64,000 nt of DNA. It comes from Sparassis latifolia. Lineage: Eukaryota > Basidiomycota > Agaricomycetes > Polyporales > Sparassidaceae. The position numbers were made by a program, and so were the translations under genes. The notes beneath the pieces were generated by a model. That model saw only the letters and a list, made by a program, of their open reading frames with translations. It did no database searches and was not told where the DNA came from. Numbering within the stretch: position 1 is the first letter of the stretch; every line of letters begins with the position of its first letter. Shown here one piece after another: positions 9,450-22,625 of this stretch. The DNA lies in the NCBI GenBank assembly GCA_018466975.1, contig JAENRS010000017.1, positions 62,001 through 126,000 on the forward strand, read 5' to 3'.

Positions 9450-12400
9450 TGCGATGTACCGGTTTCGAGGTGGTTGCGCAGGGCTTCAGACGCGCTTCTT
9501 CTCTTCTTCAGGCGTGGCCGCGCACGCGGAATGGAGGAGTTACGCGCGTCTTCTGGAGCGAGCTGCAGAATGCAACGCAAAACACAGAACAGAACAGAAC
9601 AGAACAGAACAGTAACAGAACTCGCCAGCAGATTACGACAGATCAGCGTCTCACAGTGGCAGCAGAGCCGCGCTGCAGATCATCGACCCACGACAGAATG
9701 GAGCAACACGCCGCGCGATATCTCCGGATCACGGCACGGCGGTCCGGTGATCACGGAGGCGGCAGATGCAAGTAAGGGCTGGAGGGAGCCAGGAGATGTG
9801 GCCTGCAGCAGTTCTGTTATCAGCCACCAGCGCGGCCTGTTATTTCAATGAGAGCGCGGGCCTGCGCTGGTTGCACGGGAGTAGAACGCCAAACAGAACA
9901 ACAACGGAACAGCCGAGGCCGCAGAGCCAGTTAACATCGTGAGCCAAAATTGCGAATAGAATCTGAACAGAGACAGTCAGGGCCAGACGCCGGATTACGC
10001 ATCGCGGAGGTAGAGGCCAGCACATACCGACGCCGGAAAGCGCAGCGCGCAAAGCACCCGAGTGTCGGTTAGTGAGCGCAGAGAGCGATCAGATTGTGGG
10101 TCTGAAATGGCTGAGCCCGGCGACGAGGGGCGTTGCAAACGCGCGAGTCGCGCGCAGCCGACAGTGCAGCTGACGACGTTAGCGCGGTTGGCTGCATGCA
10201 TGCCGTCGAGGCAAGAAGAGAACGGAGAGCAGACAAAGAGAGAACGGCGGCACTGCGGCCTGTTCATTACGATGCAAAGCCGGGCGTTAGCCTGTCATCG
10301 TTATTCATTGTCACCGAATGGCGCCGAAATACGTTATCGGCCGGCAGATTTCGCCGAGGAAGACGCCGAATGTCTCACGCGAGATGTCTCACAGACAGCA
10401 AAAATTACAGCGGAGTGGGAGCGGCGGCCATCACCGATCGGTCCTCGCGGCCGCCGCCCGCGCGTTCGAATCTGAGCGCAGAACAGCCAGCAGGCGAAGA
10501 CATGGGGCGGATCGCGTCGACCGAGACGCAAACACAGCTTTCGCAGGCACGTTCAGACAGGAACGCGTGAAGGACAAGGCTCGCGGTCGCCGCGTTACGT
10601 ACATGATCCAAGCCGGCGTGTCGCCAGAGCGTTGATGTTCTGTGTTTGATACCGAGACTCGAGACCGCGGTTGCCAGATGGTAGTGAATGTGATGTTAGA
10701 TGATGCCAGAGGTTTGGCGGCTTCGAGGCCAACGCGCGCACAGCAGCAGCTGACTATACGCTCGAAGTTGAGCCGAAGAGCAATGCAGCTGATGCGGCCT
10801 GGGAGCAATTCGCCGAGATGTCGTATTTGTGCCAGCCGCGGAGATAGAGCGCAAGGAGATGAGACGCAGCGAGAGTTCAGCTCACACCCTGCGCCTAGCC
10901 TTACAAGCGCCACATCTCTGCAAGGCCGCGATTTCAGCCCGCCCAGCGTCACATTCACACAAGCTCAAGACTCACCACATTCGTTGCAGCAGAGCGGAGC
11001 CGACGTCGGCGATCGTCATACAAGCGAGGACGCGTGTCGGGAGGGGAAAACACAGTGCGTAATGATGAGATAGGGGCGCACGCCAGTGTTGCGTTTGCCA
11101 TGTCGCTGCGAAGCGAGCACCGGAGCAACCGGGCAGATTTACAAACAGAATGGAGAGAAGAGGTGAGGGTAGCGCTGTCAGGAGACGGACTCCGTTTGCC
11201 GTTGTCGGAAGCGTGCCTTCGCGGCGGCTCACGTCGGAACAGGGCGCGAAGATGAAGGGCACGCCTTCCGTCGAGCGTTGCGGTCGACAAAGGAAATACG
11301 AGGAGGTTGCCGTCGTCCGGCGGATTGAGGTGGCCAGCGCGCCGGGACGGCACGCCTGGGATTGCCGAGAGGGTACTTGCAGCGATGATGATCAAACTTC
11401 GGCGATGACAGTCTGGGCAGAGCGATAGTCGCGTTGTTACGCCGGTCGACGGGCTGTGGGAAGGCGCACGAGGACCATGTGACGACGTCGACATGCACGT
11501 TGCTCGGAGTGCGCTGTGCAGCCGTTGCGCAGATGCCAGATCGAGCGGGCGAAAGAAAGCAGAGGCTTCGTGCCACCGACGCGACGCTTCCGGGAGCACG
11601 GCCAGGTTGACAGTAGCAGCCGGCAGCCGCGGCGCGCGAAAGGCTCTGGATGAGGGTGACAAATACTCGCGTGGTAGCGCGACGCATCGACGCGTCCAAG
11701 CTCAGGCAGGGATGGCGCCGTCGACGCCTGCCGACGTGAGCGAACGCGGCGTCGTTCGCGATGTCCATTTCCATCACCCGCGGCGGCGCGCCGGAGAAGC
11801 AGCAGGCCTTCTCGCTCGACCGGATCGCGTGTCGCCCCAGCCATCGGGCCTCGCATACATCCTCCAACGCGTCTGCCGTTTCATCTTTCTCCTCAGTTCA
11901 TTTCAGTCATGAGCAAGCGACGATGCTCGGCTTCCGAATGCTATGCTAGCGACGACCTTCGCGCCACATTCCTGAAACACCGTTAAAAGATGAAATTGCC
12001 AGATGAGCAAAGCGCGAGGTTCACGCCCGCGTTATCAGCGACATCGCACGACGCCGAGATCGGGCCGAGAAGCCGATCGCGTGCCCGAGCTCTGTCAGTT
12101 CTCTCGGCGCGACGAAAGCGAAAGACATCACCGTCATACCGCATGCCACTTCGAGCCGGCAGGCTGAGGTGCTTCGGCCTTCGGCAGATTTCAGCCGCGC
12201 AGCGCGCGCTCGTTTTCTCGAGGAGCGCACCGCCGGCGCGCCGTCATCCACTGGGCCTCAACACGCTCGTCATCATCCTCGACGTCCTTCGCCGCCGAGC
12301 TTCCTCCTTCGCCTTCGTCTTCGTGCCGCTCATTTTCTCGCCGTCGCCTCTTTCGCACTCCAGCTTCCGCGTCGTTTCGCAGTTTCGACGCGCTCATGCA

Positions 12401-14560
12401 TCTTCAGAGCCACCACACGGCCCGGCAGATCGTTCAACCCCGAACAGAGCACGACCGTGCAGCGACCCGCAGCCGACCTCGAGACCGACGACGCAGACGC
12501 AGACGCGACCCAGTCGGCACTTTGCAGCCATCCGCGCCGTTCCGGCTCTCACCTGCCTTTGGGCCAGCGCCAGGTTCAGCGACCGAGCACGCCGGCTGGA
12601 GCCGCCGAGACGGGAAGATCAGGTGCCGTGGGTAAAGCCTGCTGGCGGTCGTCGCCGAGCGGGTGAAGAGCTGCGCCGCGTCGGCGGTTGGGCCTGGTGA
12701 GAAGAAGGCGAGCAGCCAGCGCGGGGGCGGAGGGGTGCGCGGTATGCCCGCGACCAGAGCGTTACCCACGGCGCGCGGGGATGCCGGGGCAGTGTCGTCG
12801 TTCGCTTGCGTACCGTTCATGCTCGATGCTCAACGCCTGAGTCCTGCGGCCGGCGACAGCCGAGGCCCGCGCGCCCTCCGCTCACGCGTTCATTTGCACG
12901 CCTGCCTCTCTGCATGGCGCCGCCGCCGTCGACGACGCAGACGGAGAGGCGCGAGGTGAGCCCGGCGCGTACGGAGCGCGGCGATCGCGTCCGCGCAGAG
13001 CCATGGCGGCGCTCTGCCGACGCGGCGCGGCAGTTGCCAGCGCCGAAGGTTGTCGAGGTTGTGCGTCTTCTCTCCTCCGCTCGCCGCCGTGCCGTTCGCG
13101 CGGCGCTGATGCAGCACACGCAAGCTTGACGATGCGGAGAGGGCGGGCCGCGGGGTACGCGCCGCCGGGACGGCGACGCGGTGCGCGTGCGCCTCGCGAC
13201 GATGGCGCATACCGTTCATCTTCGCATGTCTCAGCCGTCGCAGCGGCAAGCGATGCGGCGGTGCGGCGAGGCCGGTGCAAACGACGCCGGCGGAAGCGTC
13301 GCCGCGTGCCCTCTCCCGCACGTTCGTCCGACGCGCGTTTCCGCAGCGCCACGCGCAGGCCCGACGCGACAGCGCAACGCGATCATCGCCGCGCCGATCA
13401 GCTGCCGACATGGTCGCGGAGATCGGCGGGCGAATACCTGCAGGATTCTTCGCCGTTGCCGAGCGCGTCGGCTCTGAGCTGCTGAAGAATGCGCAGATGA
13501 CCTTTGCGCGCTGCCTCGCGTTTTCAGCTGCGCTGAAGGGGCTGATATCGCGTCGGGAGCGACAAACGCCTTGAACAGCGCGATTTGCCGCAGCAAAGCC
13601 CCGCGGCGGGACAGGTGCCGACATGGGGAGCAGGTCGAACGCGGCAGCGTTGCGCGCCGCGAGCTGCCTGGTTCCTGAGCCGGCAGTGCGGAATGTTTTG
13701 GCGGTGCATTCCTCTCGTCGGCTCTCCGACGAGCTCAGACGCCTCTTCCATTGAGCCACGTGGCCTCGCGCCTTCGCTCTCGTCGCCCCGATGTCCAGAT
13801 GGTTGTTGCCTGTTCGCCGACATCCATTTCGCATGCAGATTTCTGGCGTTAGCTCGCGACCTTTCTCTATCACGCCAACATGGAGCCGCGTTCTTTCTCG
13901 TTCTCATGTTCGTCGCGGTACGCCCTCCGGCTCTTTTCATTTGCTGGGTTCGCTCGCCACGGGTCGCTTGCGCTCGTTCAGCGTTATCTTCCTCGAGACC
14001 GCGCAGTTCCTCGTTTCTTTCTGCTGACGACGTTCTCTCGAGGCCGATGGCGACGGAGATCAGCAGCGCGCAGCCTGCTGAGCCGCCGATTGCTGTCGCG
14101 CGCGCTCCCGAGCTTAAATGTGTTCGATCGGTTCGAGCACCCGGCTGCATCGTTCGAACTGATGCGGTGCGTCGATCGTCGGCGCCGATTGGGTCGGGAT
14201 TGATTTCAGAAATACGAGGCCGGCGACGGTCAACTACGGTCGCGACCGGTGAGTCTCGCTCAGCTATCGGTCATTCTTCCGTAATGACGCTGCTCATTTC
14301 TCTCTTCGTTCTGGTGATTGTTTTCTTCTTTCGCCTTCTGGGCGTGGAGAGCGTAGAACAGCCGGTTGCCGATGCTGATGCGGTTTGTGCGATGCGCGCA
14401 GGGGGAGTCCAGAGGAGCCACTGAAGGGGCGGACGTCACCACGGCCGCACGCTGACGTCCGCCGCCCGCACTGCCTCGCCGATATCGGCGCGCACAGCCA
14501 GAGGCCCCAGCGATCGTCGCCGCGGATTCGATCTTCGAAACTGGCTGGTGGCGGTGGGTT
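9450..14560 (-). repeat. Inverted, degenerate copy of the 1-5,885 segment
   Basis: Read on the opposite strand, this block follows 5,885 back to 1 and beyond. Anchors: the CAGAA array at 9,585-9,612 against TTCTG at 5,700; the block near 11,775-11,830 against 3,120-3,050; G-alpha pieces from 12,150 to 14,430 in the correct order; and about 130 bp past the G-alpha end that match the flank at 16,760-16,900. Short stretches are identical (for example AACGCGATCATC and GCGCCGATCAGCTGC near 13,375-13,410), separated by scrambled or length-changed pieces. It joins directly to the end of the first segment at about 9,445. Confidence 0.85.
11923..14430 (+). pseudogene. Degenerate inverted G-alpha copy
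   Basis: Fragments of the G-alpha gene in order on the plus strand: exon-2-like LEERTAGAPSST near 12,213, exon-6-like NAIIAAPISC near 13,375 and GSELLKNAQM near 13,475, exon-9-like TTVATGESRS near 14,240, and a C-terminal piece VADADAVC near 14,365. The initiator context at 11,923 is followed by a stop within eight codons. Frames change repeatedly and the P-loop is not recognisable. It cannot make a functional GTPase as written. Either decayed DNA or poor consensus sequence. Confidence 0.8.
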
Positions 14561-14599
14561 GTTGCAATGGCTGGTCGGTGCAGCTTGCGCACGCCGTAT

Positions 14600-15640
14600 G
14601 CGTTTTGCATGACACCGAGGCACCGTGATAGTTATACAAACAGTTATGCATTTAGGCCTCAGGGGCGTTGCTTTCTCATTGCCAGAAGGTCGGCATGCTC
14701 GGTGTACTATGCAGAGAAAGACGCAGCTGCAGGGAGCCCCACAATGTTTCAGCCTGACAGGACTGCAACATGGCGTTACCGTTCAGTCTTCAGATTTGAA
14801 GGGGCTTAGAGCTGACGTTATTATGAGGCGACCACATTGATCGTTATTTTCGTCTGCGACATCTCACAGGTAGACGCGGACGCCGATCACAGTGAACTTC
14901 TTCTGCAGCAGTCCGTACTGTTGCCGATGTTTTCAGTTTCGAAGAAAGAAAGCACGGCGGTCAGCCGTTTCCTTGCTTGATCGAGCTCCGGTATTTCGAT
15001 GGTGTGCGAGGTTCTCGCCAGCAGCCTGCGGACGCATGTAAGGCTTGTCGTAAGCTCATCAGCGTCGGCAGCCAGATGGATGACGAAGGTGAGCAGCTCA
15101 AAGATCGGGCAGCGCTGTCTGTTGTCGGCCCGCCCGGCAACCAGAGAGGTAAACAAAGATTGCCGCGTGTGAGCGATGAACGTCGACACGAGCGCGTGGA
15201 GATCGTCCACGCTGGTTGCGCCTCCTATACTTCCGGAAGGCGCAGAATGTGGGATTGTTACCATCAGGCGTACCTGCCGAGGGAGGCTTCGTCGGTCTCA
15301 GTGCCGACTGAATTCTCAGCAACACGTAGCATGCAGATTGCTTCGCCCGCCCACTGGTCGGCACCCGTCGGCACCGCGCATGGACTACCAGCACGCACGG
15401 GTGCAGCTATATTGCGCATTGTGCCGCGCGACGCGTTATGTTGCAGCCCGACCTGAGCTTTCTACGGAACAGCGTATCCATTCAGGATTAGACGACAGAG
15501 CCACCGTGCTAGAGCACAAACAAGAGACGCCGCGTCTCCGGCGTCTCTGCAATTGCCTGCTTTTTGACGGCTCGGTCGTCCTAGTCTGGAGTGATTGGAA
15601 AACATTCTGAGCAGAAACATTTCAAGGTCAGATACTACAG
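14600..15640 (+). repeat. Degenerate direct fragment of the F-box half of the segment
   Basis: Matches the block starting near 7,450. The GGTGTACTATxxGAGA... block near 14,700 aligns with 7,488, the GCGGACxxxGATCACAGTGAA block near 14,876 with 7,696, and CTGCGGACGCATGTA near 15,025 with 7,870. The later part is too divergent to place with confidence. It contains the F-box remnant at 14,930-15,250. Confidence 0.65.
14930..15250 (+). pseudogene. F-box-like remnant, copy C
   Basis: Short block aligned to exon 1 of copy A, best seen as CTGCGGACGCATGTA and the following AGCGTCGGC. No continuous reading frame survives. Position between two other copies of the same half-segment supports a rearranged duplicate. 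Confidence 0.5.
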
Positions 15641-15649
15641 TAGCATAGT

Positions 15650-16620
15650 ACACGTAATAAACGTTAGCATGGCTTCGTGCGCAATATAACCACACCGCAG
15701 TGTCGCGAAATATATGGTAGTATATGCGTGATGCCACAAGATGCCAGCGTTAGGTGGAATTCAGCATCAGGAGGGGCGATGAGAATCTGCATGAAACTCA
15801 TACGTGTGTATTTCTTCGGGAATGAACCAGCGCAGGATGAGCTGAGAGCCTTCGACGTACTCTGCCCATCGATGGCAGACGCATGCCCTGGCGCCGTTAC
15901 AAAGGTTTCCGTAAAAGATAAAGTGCAACCGCAGCGTGAGGCCTCACCTGCCTCCATAAGCAGATCTCCTCCGTACACAGCAGCCTTCAGGCTGATCTGA
16001 CCAGAACCCATCGCGCCTACGCACTGAAACGATCTTTCTCCACGATACCTCTGCCCCTACCGGCAGGAGGCGATGCCAGACAGCCGAAGCATGCCCGGTG
16101 CGCTGAACTGCTCCTGCTCGTCGTCCGAGCGCAGAGCGCCGACGCGCTGGTGGAGCGATAGAAGGCTACATGCGTCCGCAGGTCAGAGCGAGGAATCTCT
16201 CTTTACCATCAAGAGGAGCTCCGCCGATCCGGTCAAAGAAAAACAGCTGACGTTGGTCTGCCATGCTCTTTCTCTTCAGGGCTGAAACGTCGACTGACGA
16301 GCGCAGGACACTGCAGAGAAGTTCACTCGTGATCAACGTCCGCGCCCTTCTTAGATGTCCTGGACGTAAAAATGGCAGTCGCAGAAAATGTCGCCCCATA
16401 TGCCCGTCAATTTGCCTGGTCTGACTGTGATCACAACCCCTTCAATCCTGAGGCCTGAGGCCCGTATTCAACGCTATATTTGAGGGTCGCGGACAAAAAC
16501 ATTGTGGAGCCTCCTCCTCACCGTACGTCGCTCTCAGGACACCAGGCACGCTGACGCAACTTCCACGGTGGAAGAGCAACGCCCTGACGGAGCCTCGCCA
16601 CAATGCAGATTCACAATAAC
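15650..16620 (-). repeat. Inverted fragment of the F-box half of the segment
   Basis: On the minus strand this follows the 7,440-8,300 order. The block at 16,430-16,600 (CCCTTCAATCCTGAGG, GTGGAGCCTCCT) is the complement of 7,480-7,620. Its left end, 15,735-15,805, is the complement of 26,033-26,105 (CATGCAGATTCTCATCGC), a sequence that lies outside the 1-9,440 unit, so the junction here joins two different parents. Confidence 0.7.
15800..16264 (-). pseudogene. F-box-like remnant, copy D (inverted)
   Basis: Starts MADQRQLFFFDRI at 16,264, nearly the same as MANQRQLFLFDRI of copy A, then loses frame at once. Further pieces in other frames read GSGQISLKAAVYGGDLLME near 15,960-16,010, matching the end of exon 1 of copy A. 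Three or more frame breaks in about 450 bp. Confidence 0.7.
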
Positions 16621-16892
16621 GCAAATTCATATAACTATCCACAGATACTGTTATTATATATACAAACACGCCAGCAGCGATGCACATAAAACTGCATGCC
16701 TCCGAGCCTGACATACCAACTAAATCCCACCACCACCAGCGTAGACGGCAGAGATCGAAACTAAAATTCTACAGCGGCGACAGATCCGCACCAGGATATA
16801 CAAGTATGCGCTGATATCCCAAACCCGGAAGGTTATGAGTGCACGCATAAGCAGGCGGACGACGCGAAACGCATGAAGACGGCAGACGGAGG

Positions 16893-19754
16893 TTAGATGA
16901 CGTCCGCCTCGGGCGCGTCCTCCTTCTGGATCTCCTCACTATCACACAAACCACCAGCATCAGTGGCAACCGAGCATAGTGCGCGCCATCTACACCCAGC
17001 GGAGTGTGGAGGACTGGGGTACGAGAACGAGAAAGGGAAGGCGGCAGGGGCAGGAGCAACACACACGAGAAGGCGACTGATAACGAGCGGGACTCCACGA
17101 AGTCGCGACTGCGACAGCCGTCGCCTCTGTGTCCTGCCAAAATCCAATCTGGAACCTATAATCAGCCACCGACTCAATCGAGCACCGCATCAAGATCGAG
17201 CCCTCCTCCGAAATAGCCACAGTTCGCAGCCTTGAGACCAGTCGGGATTATCGTGACAAGACCCATCCGGGGAGCAATGCGCGACAGCGTGGTCACGAAG
17301 AAGCGCACGCACGCGCGATCCCCTCCCGCCTTACCAGCCGCGGAGGAGGGGCTATCACGTCCAGCAAGAAAAGAATGAAGATGCAGATCTCCGTGGCTGG
17401 TGATCACGCGTAACGGGGCACAAAGCACATGATAATGAGGGCGAGGCCGTGTAAGAAAGAGCCAAAGAAGGGAGGACGTACCACGGACAGATGCAGGTGA
17501 ACGAGAAGAAATCTCCGCGGCTCGGGCGAGTGCCTGATAGAGAGGTCTCGAACTGCTGGCGGAAATCTGCGTGCGTGGGATGTCAGCGGACAGGTAATAA
17601 CCATCTGGGGGACATTGAGAGAACCGACAGAGGGAGTGAGGAAGGCACGGTGCGGCCTCTGAGAACCAAACAAATGCCAGGAGAAACATCTGAGAGCCTA
17701 TCGAGAGGAAATTGACGAGGAGGCACCGTACAGCAGTACTCGCACTATGTAAGAAAAACCAGAACGGAACAAACAACTCACAGCGCGCAACGTGCCGCGA
17801 CCTATCTCGGCCTATCCCCATAGCCTCCGGCACATAATCCACAACCCTGCACCCCGCGTGAGAGCTTCACCCGCAGCAATCGCACTCGTTCAAAAACTGG
17901 GCCCCACCTCATCATCCTGAGCAATATCGTCGCGCTTCAGCACCCTGCGCACCTAAAAAGCCAATGAAACGGCGCACCAAGATCATCTGCACATTTCTTC
18001 AACAGCCCAGAGCCCACGACCGGCCTTCCACAGCAGCAGCAGTCCTGCAGGCGTTCACCTGCCGGTCCTCCCGCGAGCCGCCTGGTCGGAAGGTTGATCG
18101 GCGCGAGGAAGATGATCGCCTGGCGTCTCGCACACGGTACCACGCGGCGCTGCAGAGAGCGCGCGGCCGACGAAAGGCAAATGCGCAGGAGGAGAGGACG
18201 GCTACAGACGACCGCGCGCCGCCGACGTCGTGATCTGCCACTCCTGGGCCTGGCCCGTCGTCGCCACTGCACCTACACCGAGGCGCCGCTGGTGGAACAA
18301 CCACGGACGCGGAGATTGCACCTTCTCGGAAGAGCACCCGTACTTGCACGCCATCAGCGCAGGCGCGCACCACATCCCGTCCGACGGCGTACCTCGCGAT
18401 GGGCCACCCGCGCCACGTCGTCCAAGAAACTGGGCGCGTGCGCTGCATCAGCAACCACGCAGACGTACGGGCAACGAGCAGAGAGAGGGGCAGAGACGTA
18501 CAACCCGCTCCCTCCTCGACGCGCGCACCTTCCGGCGCGCGCAGCGCGCACGCCCGCGCTCGGCCCAGAGCGCCGCCAGCGTCTTCTGCGTGACGATGAC
18601 CTGTTGCCCAGCGCGGGCCGCCTCCGCCTCACCCCGCCTCTCCGTCTGCGTCGTGCCGTCCGACGGCGGAGCGCGGAGTGGCGAACGTGCCGTGGGCGTG
18701 ACAGAGGACGCGCGGGCCAACCTCAGCTAATGCCAGCTACCAAAGGTTCAGAAACGACGAGCATCTTCAGGCGTGACAGACACACAAGCGAACGACGACA
18801 CGCACCATTTCCCGGCGCCTCTTGCATCGGCCCGCCGTCTCGTCGCGCGCCCCGTCCCGCGAGCGCCATCGACGGCGCGCCCCTCCCACCCCGCCTCTCT
18901 CTCCGCCTTCGCCTTCTGCCCTGGCCTGAAGCCGCCGACGCGGCGCAGCGCTCTTCCACCCAGGCCCGGGCCGACGACGCCGAACTCGCGCGGGCGCACC
19001 CACGGCGCCGCGGGTCTTCCCGCCGTCTCGGCGGGTGTGGTTTCAAAGCGCGAGCGCGCTCGAGGTCGGCTTCTGACCTGGCGCAGCGGGGCGAGGCGGA
19101 GGTGGAGGAGGCGCAGGCGGGCGGGATGGGCGAAAAGGGCGGGTCCGCGTTGTCTGGTGCCCAGGCTGCTGGATTGGATCGGGTCGGCTTCGGGCCTCTG
19201 GGCCGGTCTCTGGCCGCCCCAGGCGGAGGTTCTGCGCGCCGGTGGTGGGCGGGGGCTGTCCGGGGTGCATGAGGCGCCGGGGCGCGGGTGCGGAACGGGT
19301 GGTGTGGAGTGCAGGAGGGCGGGGGAGAGAGCGGGCGCGGGGCGGGGCGGGTGGGGAGCTTGGTGGCGGAGACGTCGAGGACGGTGCTGGATGCGGAGCG
19401 ACGAGGTTGAGGTGGATGACGGCGCGCCAGGCGGTGCGCCTCGAGGAAGCGACGAGATACGCGCGAGCTGGAAGTCTGCGGGCGAGGCGCGCCAGCGTGC
19501 GGTGGTGATGCGCAGGCAGCGTGCATGCACCTGACGGCGGTGCTCTTCCGCCTCGCCTGCCGAGGAGGAGGACCTGATAGGCTCGGGGCGCTTCTGCGGT
19601 CGAGCCTCGGCCTGATCTCGGCGTCGATGCGACGCGATGGCGCGGGCGTGGGCCTCGCGCTGCCTGGGCGTGCCCAGCGGTCGGCCGGGACCTGCCTTTT
19701 GCGGGCAGATGAGCGCGAGGGGTCGGCGCCGCTGGCGCGGGTCTGGGCGGGCAT
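16893..19754 (-). pseudogene. Degenerate direct G-alpha copy
   Basis: Start MPAQTRASGADP at 19,754 resembles MPARTRASDADP of the clean gene, but the frame fails within exon 1 and the P-loop is not readable. Later pieces are clear: DVGGARSS near 18,200, PTDxK-free switch pieces near 18,100, the Asp/Glu-poor remains of the exon-2 insertion, and the C-terminus ending EAPEADVI-like with a TAA at 16,893-16,895 (read as DAPEADVI). It retains Ala in place of catalytic Gln, which supports that substitution as real in the clean copy. The tail is useful because the clean gene is cut by the window edge. Confidence 0.8.
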
Positions 19755-22321
19755 CGTCGCACCGCGGTGGAGAAGCTGAGACTGAGGGTAGTGCGACGAG
19801 GGGGCGAAGCGAGGAAGCTTCATGATGGAGGATATATGCAGGTGATGGCCGTAGCGGCCACGGTCCAAGTCGAGTGTGGGAAGCCTGTGCTTCTCCGGCG
19901 CACTCACAAATGGCTGGTCGCCGATCATCGCAGACATCGCGGGAGACGGATACGCCAAAGTGATGCTCACGTCAGCAGGCGTCGGCTGGCTGCATCCTCA
20001 CCCTGAGCTGACGCGTCCGTCGTCGTCGTTGCGCGCCGCACCGCAGGTGCGTCACGTGCACCTCCATCAGAACCTTCCTGCGCCGCGGCCGCACCTGGCT
20101 GCTGCATATCAACTTCCTGGCCAGGCCCCAGAGCTCGCGCCGCACGTCCGCTGTCCCCAGTAGCACAAGCCTCCTCTTTCTCGCCCCAGCACACCATGCG
20201 CATGCGCGCAACAGCCTTGGCGGCCTCCGAGCGAGTACGAGAAAGTGCACTGGTCGACGTCGTCCACATGAGTCTCTCTCGGCCGCCTCCCCACGTCGCA
20301 TCGACTGTTGCAGCAACGCAGCTTCCTGCCAGAACCGTCGCGGCGCAAAGCTTGATCATCGCCGTGCGGCCACCTCTCAGCAATCCCCTGCTGCATCCCG
20401 TCTCGGCGTACTGGCTAATTTCCAATCACTCGACGAGCGAGCGACGTCCGCCGACGAGTATTTTCTTTGCCGGCTGCAGCTTTGTTCGACCCAGAGGCGA
20501 TGCTCTTCGCGTGGCTCCGGGCGGCCTCGCTTCCACACTTTCTTCCGGATGCGGAGCGCCGCTGAACCCAGCAGCCGTGGGTCTGGGTTCCAAGTTCCAG
20601 CATCAAGCTGCATCCCCTTTTCCTTCATTCTGACGCTCCAGATCCCGTGGACGCTTCAGATTCTCTCTCGCAGCGGCATGGCAAGCACAAAGACGCAGCG
20701 CTGCGCCCTCCCCATCATTGCACTACGACAGCCCTCTCCGATACGCGTCTCCGCGTTCTCTCACGCAGACAGTCGCCGACGAGCCGGGCTCGCATCTTGT
20801 TAAGCATGCAACAGAATCTTTGTTTAACTAATGAAAATTTGGCTGTCAAGATTGACTGTAAATCTTGGCCTTGCGGAATCTCTTTGGCCTTGTAGAACTT
20901 AGCTGGGAATCTCGAGCTAAATCTTGGCGTCGCAGAATCCTGCGCTTCTACTTGCTGCGTCTCACACCCGCGCGCTTTCATTCCTGGTGAAGTATGGCAT
21001 GCGCTCGATGCTGGGCTGAAGATTGCTCTCAGGCTGCATCTTCCATTACTTCCAATCAATCCTGAGCGTACTTCGTCCGAAGTCATATCAGTGCGGGACA
21101 ATCCTCCTGGCTATGCGTGTGCAACATCATCTAGCATCGCATCTGCGCCGCTTTCCAGATCTGACTACGGTCTGATTCTCCGTCATCCAAATACCCAGAA
21201 CATCAACGTCGAAAACCTTCCAACCCGGATCCCCATGTATACGTACAAAGACCTGCAGGCCCTGTCCTTCCCAGTAATGCTGCCCTATCCTAGACGCCTG
21301 CGAGCCCGAATTGGACATGTCCCCCAGGGGCTGTTCAGTCGACATGACGCCTCCCACTGCATCTCGCCTCTTCTCGCCCTGCCGCCTGGTCGCTGAACGC
21401 GATATAACTGGCAAATCGGTCGCTGGATGGGTGGTCCCGCCCCGCTCTTCCTCCGGCTGCAACGCTGCCGCAGATCTCGCGTGGGACCCATCCAGATCTT
21501 CCTCCCAGCAAATCTGCCACGATCTTGTGGCTCTCAGCCCGCGCGCTGATTTTGAACGTGGATACCGCGGTGACTGGCCCAACGCCCAGCGCACGTACGC
21601 GCCGATAATGGATGGCCACGCGGGTGTCACTCGCGCCGTTCTCTTCGTCTGCCTTCTCCGTTCTCTTTCTGCCTCGACGGCGCTGAACAGCCAACGCTGC
21701 GCCGCGGTCGGCTCTCAAATCCTGCCACGCATATCGAGTACGCACGACTCGCGCGGTTGCGGCGCCTCCAGTCCTGGTGGCCCAGCCGACTCCCAGGCCG
21801 CAACCAAATTCTGCCCCCGCTGCGCGCTCACTGGCCGGTTCTCGGATTACGCACGCGCGCCTGACGTCTGCACGGTGTGCGCTCTTCCCACGTGCGTGAG
21901 CTCCGGCGATCTTGGCAGGCGATTCTGTTCTAGTTCTGTTCTGTGCTCTTGCGGCATGGTGCCAGCCTGCGGCGTGGTGCAGTGATGTCACTGTTCCGTT
22001 CTAAAAAGCGGTTCTGTGACGGCGTTCCGCACCGTTCTGGCCAGCGCCATGCACGAACCCAGCCTTCCTCGGTCTGGGTGTTGTTGGTGCCGTGCTCGGC
22101 TACGCGCTTTCCCGGGAGCGCCTGGCAACTCTCCAGCGCGACGCTCCCTACCCCCATCTGCCGCCCTCCGTGATCACCGGATCATGCCCGTCACCCGTGG
22201 TCGGAATCTGCGCCATGCAAGGTTCTGATCTGTCGTGGGTCGCGCCGATCGAGATGATCTGTGCATTCTTGCGCGGCGCTGCTGTGCTCTGTGACGCTGA
22301 TCTATCATGTCTGCTAACAGG

Positions 22322-22355
22322 TTCTGTCTGTTCTGTTCTGTTCTGTTCTGTTCTG
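22322..22355. repeat. Short (TTCTG)n array in direct copy
   Basis: Five perfect TTCTG units at 22,331-22,355 preceded by a damaged unit. Orthologous in position to the 17-unit array at 5,700. Confidence 0.85.
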
Positions 22356-22625
22356 TGCTGCGTTTGCGTTCTGCAGCTCCGGCCCAGGCGCGTGCCCTCC
22401 ATTCCACGTGCGCAGCCACACCCTGAAGCGTCTTGCTCGCACCGGTACTGCAGCCGGCTTTGCGCGTGATCGTGCAGCTCGTCACACGGTCCTACCCCTG
22501 GCGCAACACAGAGCGAGCGGACACCGGCAATGACGCCGTCCAAGTGAAAACGCATCTACACCGCACCTCTATCTTACATCCCAAACTGGTCCAAAGCCCC
22601 CAGATCCCGCCGCGACATCGACGCA

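Noticed and set aside
12890..13873. 327-codon minus-strand open frame
   Set aside because: Antisense of the degenerate G-alpha copy, rich in Arg/Ala, no motif.
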